A stretch of 14,167 nt of DNA from Pseudaeromonas sp041441555 (GTDB taxonomy: Bacteria > Pseudomonadota > Gammaproteobacteria > Enterobacterales > Aeromonadaceae). The stretch is from NCBI GenBank assembly GCA_041441555.1, contig JASDSW010000063.1:1-14167 (forward strand), read 5' to 3'. The translations under genes were made by a program, and so were the position numbers. This document shows positions 6,551-13,064 of this stretch, one piece after another. Each line of letters begins with the position of its first letter. The first letter of the stretch is position 1. The notes beneath the pieces are model-generated. The model searched no databases, was not told the DNA's origin, and was given only the letters and a program-made list of their open reading frames with translations.

Positions 6551-7137
6551 GCTCTTCCTCGCTCCTTCGCCAGCGCCACACAATCGGCATGGCACGGACA
6601 ACCGATCTCGTGGTCGTTGACCATGCCCACCGCCTGCATGAATGCATAGCAGATGGTGCTCCCCACGAAGCTAAAACCGGCCTTCTTCAACGCCTTGGAC
6701 ATGGCATCCGACTCCGGCGTCGAGGTTGGCGCCTCGCGCATGCTGGACCAGTGATTGATCTGCATCTTGCCGCCGACAAAGCTCCAGAGGAACTCGGCAA
6801 AGTCGGTGCCGGCTTGTTGCAGCACCAGGTAGGCGCGGGCGTTCTTGATGATGGCGTGCACCTTGAGCCGATTGCGAATGATGCCGCTATCTTGCAGCAG
6901 CCGCTCGACATCGGCCTCGGTAAAGGCGGCAATCCGCACCGGATCAAAATCGGCAAAGGCACGACGGTAGCCGGCGGTTCGCTTCAGGATCGTGATCCAC
7001 GACAGCCCGGCCTGCTGACCATCCAGGCAGAGCTTCTCAAACAGCTCCAAGCCATCATTCACCGGCCGTCCCCACTGCTGATCATGGTAGGCGATGTATT
7101 CCGCATCCTGGGTCACCCAGGGACAACGACCTTGCAT
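6547..7137 (-). CDS. tag: DNA-3-methyladenine glycosylase I
   Basis: Tag removes 3-methyladenine from alkylated DNA to start base excision repair. The 196-residue product follows E. coli Tag throughout. It has C5 and H18 of the N-terminal zinc snap (RCPWVTQD, YHDQQWG) and, near the C terminus, VNDHEIGCPC, which supplies the other histidine and cysteine. AGLSWITILK and FSFVGSTICYAFMQAVG are family signatures. The residue matching E. coli Glu38, which contacts the damaged base, is Asp39 here (CLDGQQAGLSW). Start at 7137 is chosen because AGGAGGAG (7144-7151) precedes it and it matches the family; the 44 residues of the longer reading frame look non-coding. zntB overlaps its stop by four bases. 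Confidence 0.95.
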   Translation of the reverse strand: MQGRCPWVTQDAEYIAYHDQQWGRPVNDGLELFEKLCLDGQQAGLSWITILKRTAGYRRAFADFDPVRIAAFTEADVERLLQDSGIIRNRLKVHAIIKNARAYLVLQQAGTDFAEFLWSFVGGKMQINHWSSMREAPTSTPESDAMSKALKKAGFSFVGSTICYAFMQAVGMVNDHEIGCPCHADCVALAKERGRA

Positions 7138-7447
7138 GTTCGACTCCTCCTGCCGCTGGCACATCACCGATGACGCGAATCGGCCACCAGGCCACACGCA
7201 TCTATAGCCGATCAGAACATGGGACCTTGCCGGAGGCAAGTCATGACCCCTCGCTAACACCTTCATCAAGCAGGTAAAATCGCTAGGCCGCCGTTTGGCC
7301 TGCGACTTGCTGGAATGGCGACAATCCGATCACGATGCGTTAAACTGTCACCCCTCGATTTTTAGTAATGCATGTTTCCGCGCGGTATGGTAAGAAACAT
7401 GGATCGTCGCTCAGCTTAATTCGCTGATTTAATTAGGTTTCTATCTA
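7138..7447. other. Divergent regulatory region between tag and glyQ
   Basis: These 310 bases hold no gene that I can support. They must carry the promoters of tag-zntB (leftward) and glyQS (rightward). Seen here are a 6-base hairpin CTTGCC/GGCAAG with a 3-base loop (7226-7240), a minus-strand TATAGA at 7201-7206 that could be a -10 box for tag without a good -35, and an AT-rich leader before glyQ. I see no riboswitch-like fold. Confidence 0.6.
7318..7346 (+). promoter_or_regulatory. Candidate promoter for glyQS
   Basis: GCGACA (7318-7323), a 17-base spacer and TAAACT (7341-7346) each match the sigma-70 consensus in four of six positions at ideal spacing. It would give a leader of about 95 bases. 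Other positions are possible. Confidence 0.33.
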
Positions 7448-8362
7448 ATGTCACAGAAATTCGATATCAAGACCTTTCAGGGACTGATCCTGACCCTCCA
7501 AGATTATTGGGCCAGGCAAGGTTGCGTTATCGTGCAGCCCCTCGATATGGAGGTGGGTGCCGGTACTTCCCATCCGATGACGTTTCTGCGCGCCATCGGC
7601 CCAGAGCCGATGAATTGCGCCTATGTGCAGCCCTCTCGCCGCCCGACCGACGGTCGCTATGGCGAGAACCCCAACCGCCTGCAGCACTACTACCAGTTCC
7701 AGGTCATTCTCAAGCCGTCACCGGCCAACATCCAGGAGCTCTACCTCGGCTCGCTGCGTGAGCTGGGCTTCGACCCGCAGGTGCATGACATCCGCTTCGT
7801 CGAGGATAACTGGGAAAACCCGACCCTAGGTGCCTGGGGGCTGGGCTGGGAAATCTGGCTGAACGGCATGGAAGTCACCCAGTTCACCTACTTCCAACAG
7901 GTCGGTGGCCTGGAATGTGCCCCGGTGACCGGTGAAATCACCTACGGTCTGGAGCGCCTGGCGATGTACATCCAGGGCGTGAACAGCATCTATGACCTGG
8001 TCTGGGCCGACGGTCCGCTGGGCAAGATCACCTACGGCGATGTGTTCCACCAAAACGAAGTCGAACAATCCACCTACAACTTCGAACACGCCGATGTGCC
8101 GTTCCTGTTCCAGATGTTCGATCAGTGTGAAAAGGAGTGCCAGCATCTGCTGGGGCTGGAAACCGCCCTGCCGCTGCCTGCCTATGAGCGCATCCTCAAG
8201 GCCGCCCATGCCTTCAACCTGCTCGACGCGCGCCACGCCATCTCGGTCACCGAACGCCAACGTTACATACTGCGGATCCGGACGCTGTCCAAAGCCGTGG
8301 CGGAAGCCTATTACGCCGCCCGTGAAGCGCTGGGATTCCCGATGTGTAAGGAGAAGGTGTGA
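7448..8362 (+). CDS. glyQ: Glycine-tRNA ligase alpha subunit
   Basis: GlyQ is the catalytic subunit of the bacterial alpha2beta2 glycyl-tRNA synthetase, forming glycyl-adenylate and charging tRNA-Gly in the cytosol. The 304-residue product aligns with E. coli GlyQ (303) from end to end. Class II active-site sequences are intact: DMEVGAGTSHPMT at about 35-47, SRRPTDGRYGENPNRLQHYYQFQV at about 64-87, then GWEIWLNGMEVTQFTYFQQ and the ITYGLERLAMY ATP-binding segment near 163-173. The ribosome site is weak (TTAGG at 7433-7437). Its TGA stop overlaps the possible GTG start of glyS, so the two subunits are coupled. Confidence 0.98.
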   Translation: MSQKFDIKTFQGLILTLQDYWARQGCVIVQPLDMEVGAGTSHPMTFLRAIGPEPMNCAYVQPSRRPTDGRYGENPNRLQHYYQFQVILKPSPANIQELYLGSLRELGFDPQVHDIRFVEDNWENPTLGAWGLGWEIWLNGMEVTQFTYFQQVGGLECAPVTGEITYGLERLAMYIQGVNSIYDLVWADGPLGKITYGDVFHQNEVEQSTYNFEHADVPFLFQMFDQCEKECQHLLGLETALPLPAYERILKAAHAFNLLDARHAISVTERQRYILRIRTLSKAVAEAYYAAREALGFPMCKEKV

Positions 8363-10434
8363 GCATGGTTACTGAGAATCTGTTGATCGAACTCGGCACC
8401 GAAGAGCTGCCACCGAAAGCCCTGCGCAAGCTGGCCGAAGCCTTCGCCGAGAATTTCACCCAAGAATTGACCAAGGCCGAACTGGCCTTCGAGCGAGTCG
8501 AATGGTTCGCCGCGCCACGCCGTCTGGCACTCAAGGTGCACAAGCTGGCCGCAACCCAACTCGACAAGCAGGTCGAAAAACGTGGTCCAGCCGTCAACGC
8601 TGCTTTTGTTGATGGCAAGCCAACACCGGCAGCCGTCGGCTGGGCCCGCTCTAATGGCATCGAGGTTGAACAGGCCGAGCGTCTGGTAACCGACAAGGGA
8701 GAGTGGCTGGTGTTCCACGCCACCATCGCCGGCCAACCAACCAAGAAGCTGATCGCTCCGATGACCGCTGCCGCCTTGGCGGCATTGCCGATCCCCAAGC
8801 TGATGCGTTGGGGAGCTTCCCGCACGCAATTCGTGCGCCCGGTGCACACCCTCTGTCTGCTGTTTGGCGGCGAGCTGGTGGCTGGTGAGGTCCTGGGGCT
8901 GCAATCGGCCCGCATCCTCCGCGGTCACCGCTTCATGGGCGAAGCCCAGTTCGAAATCGAACACGCCGATCAATACCCAGGCATCCTCGAAGAGCGTGGC
9001 ATGGTCATTGCCGACTTCGAACGCCGCAAGGCCTTCATCAAGGCCGGAGCCGAGAAGGCTGCCGCCGCCTTGGGCGGTGTTGCCGACATCGAGGAGTCGC
9101 TGCTCGAAGAGGTCACCTCGCTGGTGGAGTGGCCGGTGATTCTGACCGCTTCGTTCGAAGAGAAGTTCCTGGCCGTTCCGGCCGAGGCGCTGGTCTACAC
9201 CATGAAGGGTGACCAGAAGTACTTCCCGGTCTATGACCCAAGCGGCAAGCTGATGCCGAACTTCATCTTCGTCAGCAACATCGACTCGAAAGACCCGAGC
9301 CAGATCATTGCCGGCAACGAGCGCGTGGTGCGTCCTCGCCTCTCCGATGCCGAGTTCTTCTTCAAGACCGACAAGAAGCAGCCGCTGGCCGCCCGTCTCG
9401 AGAGCCTCGCCACCGTGCTGTTCCAACAACAGCTGGGCACCCTGAAGGACAAGTCGGTGCGTATCGCCGAACTGGCCGCCTTCATCGCGCCACGCATCGG
9501 TGCTGATGTCGAACACGCCACCCGCGCCGGCTTGCTCTCCAAGTGTGACCTGATGACCAACATGGTGATGGAATTCACCGACACCCAAGGGGTCATGGGG
9601 ATGCACTACGCCCGTCACGACGGCGAAGCCGAAGATGTGGCCGTCGCGCTGAACGAGCAGTACATGCCGCGTTTCTCCGGCGATGCCCTGCCCACCGGGC
9701 TGGTCGCCAGCGCCGTGGCCATTGCCGACAAGCTCGACTCGCTGGTCGGCATCTTCGGCATCGGTCAGGCGCCCAAGGGGGATAAGGATCCGTTCGCCCT
9801 GCGTCGCGCCGCCATCGGTGCGCTGCGCATCATCGTCGAGAAGCAGCTGGATCTGGACTTGGCTGATCTGGTGGCCAAGGCCACCGAGCTGTACGGCAAC
9901 AAGCTGACCAACGCCAAGGTTACTGACGAGGTGATCGACTTCATGCTGGCCCGCTTCCGGGCGGCCTATCAGGAAGAGGGGATCGAAGTGGATGTGGTTC
10001 AGGCCGTCCTGGCTCGCCGTCCCACTCGTCCCGCCGACTTTGACCAGCGCGTCAAGGCCGTCAGCCACTTCCGGACTCTGGAAGCTGCCGAAGCGCTGGC
10101 CGCCGCCAACAAGCGGGTCTCCAACATCCTGGCCAAATTTGATGGCAGCCTGAATGCCGCCGTCGATGCCACCCTGCTACAGGATGCCGCGGAACAGGCA
10201 CTGGCCAGCAAGGTCGCCGAGCTGGAAATCCAACTGGCCCCGCTGTTTGCAGCCGGCGATTATCAGCAAGCGTTGACCGTGCTGGCCGGTCTGCGCGATG
10301 TGGTCGACACCTTCTTCGAGAAGGTGATGGTCATGGCTGAGGACGAAGCCTTGCGTCTCAACCGCCTGACGCTGCTGTCACGCCTGCGCAACCTGTTCCT
10401 CGAAGTGGCCGACATCTCAGTGCTGCAAAAATAA
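8359..10434 (+). CDS. glyS: Glycine-tRNA ligase beta subunit
   Basis: GlyS is the tRNA-binding subunit of the tetrameric glycyl-tRNA synthetase. The 691-residue product matches E. coli GlyS (689) along its length: LLIELGTEELPPKALR near the start, KRGPAV, LPIPKLMRWGAS, EEVTSLVEWPVILTA and TMKGDQKYFPVY. An HD-like segment (SKCDLMTNMVMEFTDTQG, then HYARHDGEAEDVA) lies around residues 393-430, and GIGQAPKGDKDPFALRRAA near 470. A DALR-type anticodon-binding region ends the chain. Two starts are possible. GTG at 8359 has AGGAG five bases upstream and overlaps the glyQ stop as GTGA. ATG at 8365 gives a protein two residues shorter with GAAGG at about seven bases. The terminator begins 17 bases after the stop. 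Confidence 0.97.
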   Translation: MSMVTENLLIELGTEELPPKALRKLAEAFAENFTQELTKAELAFERVEWFAAPRRLALKVHKLAATQLDKQVEKRGPAVNAAFVDGKPTPAAVGWARSNGIEVEQAERLVTDKGEWLVFHATIAGQPTKKLIAPMTAAALAALPIPKLMRWGASRTQFVRPVHTLCLLFGGELVAGEVLGLQSARILRGHRFMGEAQFEIEHADQYPGILEERGMVIADFERRKAFIKAGAEKAAAALGGVADIEESLLEEVTSLVEWPVILTASFEEKFLAVPAEALVYTMKGDQKYFPVYDPSGKLMPNFIFVSNIDSKDPSQIIAGNERVVRPRLSDAEFFFKTDKKQPLAARLESLATVLFQQQLGTLKDKSVRIAELAAFIAPRIGADVEHATRAGLLSKCDLMTNMVMEFTDTQGVMGMHYARHDGEAEDVAVALNEQYMPRFSGDALPTGLVASAVAIADKLDSLVGIFGIGQAPKGDKDPFALRRAAIGALRIIVEKQLDLDLADLVAKATELYGNKLTNAKVTDEVIDFMLARFRAAYQEEGIEVDVVQAVLARRPTRPADFDQRVKAVSHFRTLEAAEALAAANKRVSNILAKFDGSLNAAVDATLLQDAAEQALASKVAELEIQLAPLFAAGDYQQALTVLAGLRDVVDTFFEKVMVMAEDEALRLNRLTLLSRLRNLFLEVADISVLQK

Positions 10435-10451
10435 CGAGAGAAAGCCAAAAG

Positions 10452-10480
10452 AGACCCGGTTTATTCCGGGTCTTTTTATT
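10452..10480 (+). terminator. Rho-independent terminator of glyQS
   Basis: AGACCCGG (10452-10459) and CCGGGTCT (10466-10473) form a perfect 8-base stem with a 6-base loop, followed by TTTTATTT. It lies 17 bases after the glyS stop codon. Confidence 0.95.
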
Positions 10481-10535
10481 TATGCCGCACAAAAAACCAG
10501 GAAGTGGCAGAAAACCAAGATAAGAACACCATGAA

Positions 10536-10550
10536 ACACCGCGTCGGTGT
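10536..10550. repeat. Short hairpin beside parS with a parS-like half-site
   Basis: ACACCG (10536-10541) and CGGTGT (10545-10550) pair around a 3-base loop. The left side runs on from TGAAACA (10532-10538), which repeats the half-site of the adjacent parS palindrome. It may be an extra weak ParB contact or chance. Confidence 0.35.
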
Positions 10551-10568
10551 TGTTTCACGTGAAACAAC
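10549..10568. other. parS: parS centromere-like site (ParB-binding palindrome)
   Basis: The 16-base core TGTTTCACGTGAAACA (10551-10566) is a perfect match to the chromosomal parS consensus bound by ParB/Spo0J, and the palindrome extends two bases further on each side to 20 bases. It stands in the 234-base gap between the glyS terminator and avtA, outside any gene. ParB loaded here would spread and recruit ParA and condensin for origin segregation. Such sites cluster near oriC, which fits the tag-glyQS neighbourhood. parA and parB themselves are not in the window. Enterobacteria lack this system, so the site also argues for an Aeromonas-, Vibrio- or Pseudomonas-like host. Confidence 0.9.
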
Positions 10569-10580
10569 TTTTCATGCCGG

Positions 10581-10612
10581 TGGCTTGACTAATCAAGCCA
10601 TCAGGTTAAAAC
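10581..10612 (+). promoter_or_regulatory. Candidate avtA promoter overlapped by a palindrome
   Basis: TTGACT (10585-10590), 16 bases and TAAAAC (10607-10612) form a plausible sigma-70 promoter with a leader of about 50 bases. The -35 box sits inside a perfect 8-base inverted repeat, TGGCTTGA (10581-10588) and TCAAGCCA (10593-10600), with a 4-base centre. The overlap suggests an operator for a repressor; no U tract follows, so it is not a terminator. Confidence 0.45.
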
Positions 10613-10668
10613 AGATGACTTTTCTGCTCCCGATTAACCCTTTGCCGTTTGGATTTGGACACACGTAG

Positions 10669-11913
10669 ATGGACTTTTCGCAGTTTGGCCGTAAATTCAC
10701 CCGCCACGCCGGTATCACACAACTCATGGACGACCTGAATCAGGGACTCCTGGATCCGAACGCCATCATGCTTGGCGGTGGCAATCCGGCCGCCATTCCC
10801 GCCATGCTGGAGGCCTTCCAGACCGAGGCTCATCATCAGTTGGCCAACGGTGAATTGCTGAAGTCGATGATCAATTACGATGGCCCACAGGGCAAAGACC
10901 AGTTCACCGCGGCGCTGGCCGCCCTGCTGAAACGAGAGTACGGCTGGAACATCAGCGCCAAGAACATCGCCCTGACCAACGGCAGTCAAACGGCCTTCTT
11001 CTATCTGTTCAATTTGCTGGCTGGCGAATTCGCCGATGGCCGTAAGAAGAAGGTGTTGTTCCCGCTAGCTCCGGAATATATCGGCTACGCGGATTCAGCC
11101 CTGAGCGAAGAGATGTACGTGGCCTGCAAGCCCACCATCAAACTGCTGGAGAATGGCCTCTTCAAGTACCAGGTTGACTTCGACGCTCTGGAGATCGGCG
11201 AGGAGATCGGCCTGATCTGCGTTTCGCGCCCCACCAATCCAACAGGTAACGTGCTGACCGATGAGGAGATCGAACGCCTGGATGAACTGGCCCGGGCCAA
11301 GGACATCCCCCTACTGATCGACAACGCCTATGGCACCCCGTTCCCCAATATCATCTTCAGTGAGGTGAAGCCCTTCTGGAATGAGAACACCATCCTGTGC
11401 ATGAGCCTCTCCAAGCTGGGGCTGCCGGGAACACGCTGCGGCATCGTGATTGGGCCCGAGCCCCTGATTGCGGCCATGGGCAACCTCTCCGGGATCATCA
11501 ACCTGGCGCCCGGTGGCGTCGGACCCAGCATGGTGCAGCGCTGGGTCGAGAGCGGCGACATCATCCGTCTGAGCGAGCAGCATATCCGCCCCTACTACCA
11601 GGCCAAGGCCGAGCAGGCGGTACGGTGGCTGCAGGAGGCCATCCCGGCGCCCAAGCTGCGCATCCACAAGCCCGAGGGGGCGCTGTTCCTCTGGCTGTGG
11701 TTTGAAGGGTTGCCCATCCACAGCCAGGAGCTCTACGAGCGGCTGAAGCAGCGGGGATTGATTATTGTCCCTGGCCACTACTTCTTCCCTGGCATTCAGG
11801 ATGCCGGTTGGCGACACCAGTACGAATGCCTGCGACTGAACTATGCACAAGATGCCGAACAGGTAGAACAGGGGATCGCCATCCTGGCCTCGGTGCTAGC
11901 TGAAATCAGCTGA
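10669..11913 (+). CDS. avtA: Valine-pyruvate aminotransferase AvtA
   Basis: AvtA is a cytosolic PLP enzyme that interconverts valine plus pyruvate and 2-oxoisovalerate plus alanine, contributing to alanine and valine synthesis. The 414-residue protein matches E. coli AvtA (417) over its whole length, including the opening FTRHAGITQLMDDL and AIMLGGGNPA. Class I aminotransferase residues are in place: N190 in PTNPTG, D218 and Y221 in DNAYGTPFP, the Schiff-base K249 in SLSKLGLPGTRCG and R388 in CLRLNY, which binds the substrate carboxylate. The ribosome site is weak (GGA about ten bases upstream). The gene stands alone after parS. I find no clear terminator, so read-through into the signalling operon 149 bases away is possible. 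Confidence 0.95.
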   Translation: MDFSQFGRKFTRHAGITQLMDDLNQGLLDPNAIMLGGGNPAAIPAMLEAFQTEAHHQLANGELLKSMINYDGPQGKDQFTAALAALLKREYGWNISAKNIALTNGSQTAFFYLFNLLAGEFADGRKKKVLFPLAPEYIGYADSALSEEMYVACKPTIKLLENGLFKYQVDFDALEIGEEIGLICVSRPTNPTGNVLTDEEIERLDELARAKDIPLLIDNAYGTPFPNIIFSEVKPFWNENTILCMSLSKLGLPGTRCGIVIGPEPLIAAMGNLSGIINLAPGGVGPSMVQRWVESGDIIRLSEQHIRPYYQAKAEQAVRWLQEAIPAPKLRIHKPEGALFLWLWFEGLPIHSQELYERLKQRGLIIVPGHYFFPGIQDAGWRHQYECLRLNYAQDAEQVEQGIAILASVLAEIS

Positions 11914-11963
11914 AACAGAGCAAGTTCGCGACTGACACGAGCTGAACCGATCGGGGTTTAGCG

Positions 11964-12002
11964 ACTTGGTGCGCAATTTGATTCCTCGTGTAACTTGGTG
12001 CG
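11964..12002. repeat. 10-base direct repeat upstream of the receiver-CheC gene
   Basis: ACTTGGTGCG occurs at 11964-11973 and again at 11993-12002, a period of 29 bases. The two copies lie on nearly the same face of three helical turns, in the region where the promoter of the downstream operon should be, so they may bind a regulator. Confidence 0.4.
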
Positions 12003-12010
12003 TTGTAAAA

Positions 12011-12053
12011 CTGAACAGGCGTGACACAATATCCTTTGTCATTGTCTGTTCAG
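12011..12053 (+). promoter_or_regulatory. Two-part inverted repeat just before the receiver-CheC start codon
   Basis: Outer arms CTGAACAG (12011-12018) and CTGTTCAG (12046-12053) are perfect complements. Inside them TGACA (12022-12026) pairs with TGTCA (12037-12041) around a 10-base loop, with three and four unpaired bases between the two stems. The outer arm ends nine bases before the ATG, next to the poor ribosome site CGGA, so an RNA fold could limit initiation. It could equally be a DNA operator. Confidence 0.5.
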
Positions 12054-12062
12054 CGGAACCGC

Positions 12063-13061
12063 ATGTCCTATTTCGTTATTGTTTGTGATGATTCCCGCTT
12101 CGCCCGTCAGCAGCTCATTCGAGGTCTGCCGGCGGGTCTCGCGCGTGAAGTGCTGACCGCCAGCAATGGTGAGGAGGCGTTAAAACTGCTGCGCGCGGGG
12201 CAAGGTGAGCTTCTATTTCTCGATTTGAACATGCCGGGACTCGATGGCTATCAGGTCCTGGAGGCCATCCGTCGTGAAGAGTTGAATGTTCTGGTCATCG
12301 TCGTTTCCGGAGATATTCAGGCTCAGGCGCATCAGCGCATCCTGGAGTTGGGGGCTCTGGCTTTCGTCCACAAACCCCTGAATAACGACCAGTTGCTCTC
12401 CTTGCTGGAACGCTTCGGCTTGATGCCGTCCAGCGATGAAATCCCTACCAGTTACCCGATCCCTCCGGCCCAGGAGTTGGCTCCCGTCAGCTATCAGGAG
12501 AGCCTGCAGGAGATCGTCAACATCGCCATGGGTCAGGCCGCGCGTCAGCTCGCCGACCTGCTGAATCTGTTCATTCACCTGCCGATCCCCAAGGTTCAGC
12601 TCAGCACCAGCCCGCGGATCAATCAGCAGATCGAGGCTTGGTTGGAGATGCCGAGCAGCATGGTGGTCAGCCAGGGGTTTGTCGGCTCCAGCATCGCCGG
12701 TGAGTGCCTGATCCACTTTGAAGAGCAGGACATCTGCCGGATAGCCCCCCTCCTCGGCTTCGATGAAGGGGATGAACTGGATCGCCAATCGTTGCTGATC
12801 GAGCTCTCCAGCATGCTGGCAGGAACTCTGCTGCTCGGTCTCTCCGACCTGCTGGGCTTACGCTTCAGCCGCAGCCACCCGGCACTGCTGACTCAAAGCG
12901 GCGACAGCATCTTGGCGCAGCAGGCGCAGGCACAGAAGATCCTGAGTGTCAGCCTGACCTACACCATTCCAGCGCAACAGATCAGCTGTACCCTGCTGCT
13001 GCTGTTGACCGATACCTCCCTGTCGGCACTAGAACGCCGACTCAGTCTGATAGCCGAGTAA
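12063..13061 (+). CDS. Response regulator fused to a CheC-like phosphatase domain
   Basis: The 332-residue protein has a receiver domain (about 1-120) with acidic pocket D9-D10, phospho-acceptor D54 in LFLDLNMPG and K104. A proline-rich linker leads to a CheC/CheX-like domain (about 143-325). CheC proteins dephosphorylate CheY-type receivers using paired Glu and Asn. The first such site is kept (E150 and N153 in LQEIVNIAMG); the second has E247 but Ser250 where Asn is expected (IELSSMLAG), so it may be weak or dead. The start at 12063 gives a normal receiver opening; an in-frame GTG at 12021 lies inside an inverted repeat and has no support. The cyclase gene follows three bases after the stop. 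It probably controls phosphorylation of itself or of another receiver and so tunes the cyclase. Targets are unknown. Confidence 0.85.
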   Translation: MSYFVIVCDDSRFARQQLIRGLPAGLAREVLTASNGEEALKLLRAGQGELLFLDLNMPGLDGYQVLEAIRREELNVLVIVVSGDIQAQAHQRILELGALAFVHKPLNNDQLLSLLERFGLMPSSDEIPTSYPIPPAQELAPVSYQESLQEIVNIAMGQAARQLADLLNLFIHLPIPKVQLSTSPRINQQIEAWLEMPSSMVVSQGFVGSSIAGECLIHFEEQDICRIAPLLGFDEGDELDRQSLLIELSSMLAGTLLLGLSDLLGLRFSRSHPALLTQSGDSILAQQAQAQKILSVSLTYTIPAQQISCTLLLLLTDTSLSALERRLSLIAE

Positions 13062-13064
13062 TGT

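Noticed and set aside
8311..10068. A 585-codon open frame on the minus strand across glyS
   Set aside because: It lies wholly opposite the unmistakable glyS gene, its translation is rich in G, H, Q and D with no known motif, and GC-rich codon use leaves the opposite strand free of stops. It is a shadow.
11898..11911. AGCTGA/TCAGCT inverted repeat at the end of avtA as a terminator
   Set aside because: The two-base centre is too short for an RNA loop and no T run follows.
12021..12062. Upstream GTG start for the receiver-CheC protein
   Set aside because: It falls inside the inverted repeat with no ribosome site, and receiver domains normally begin as the 12063 start does.
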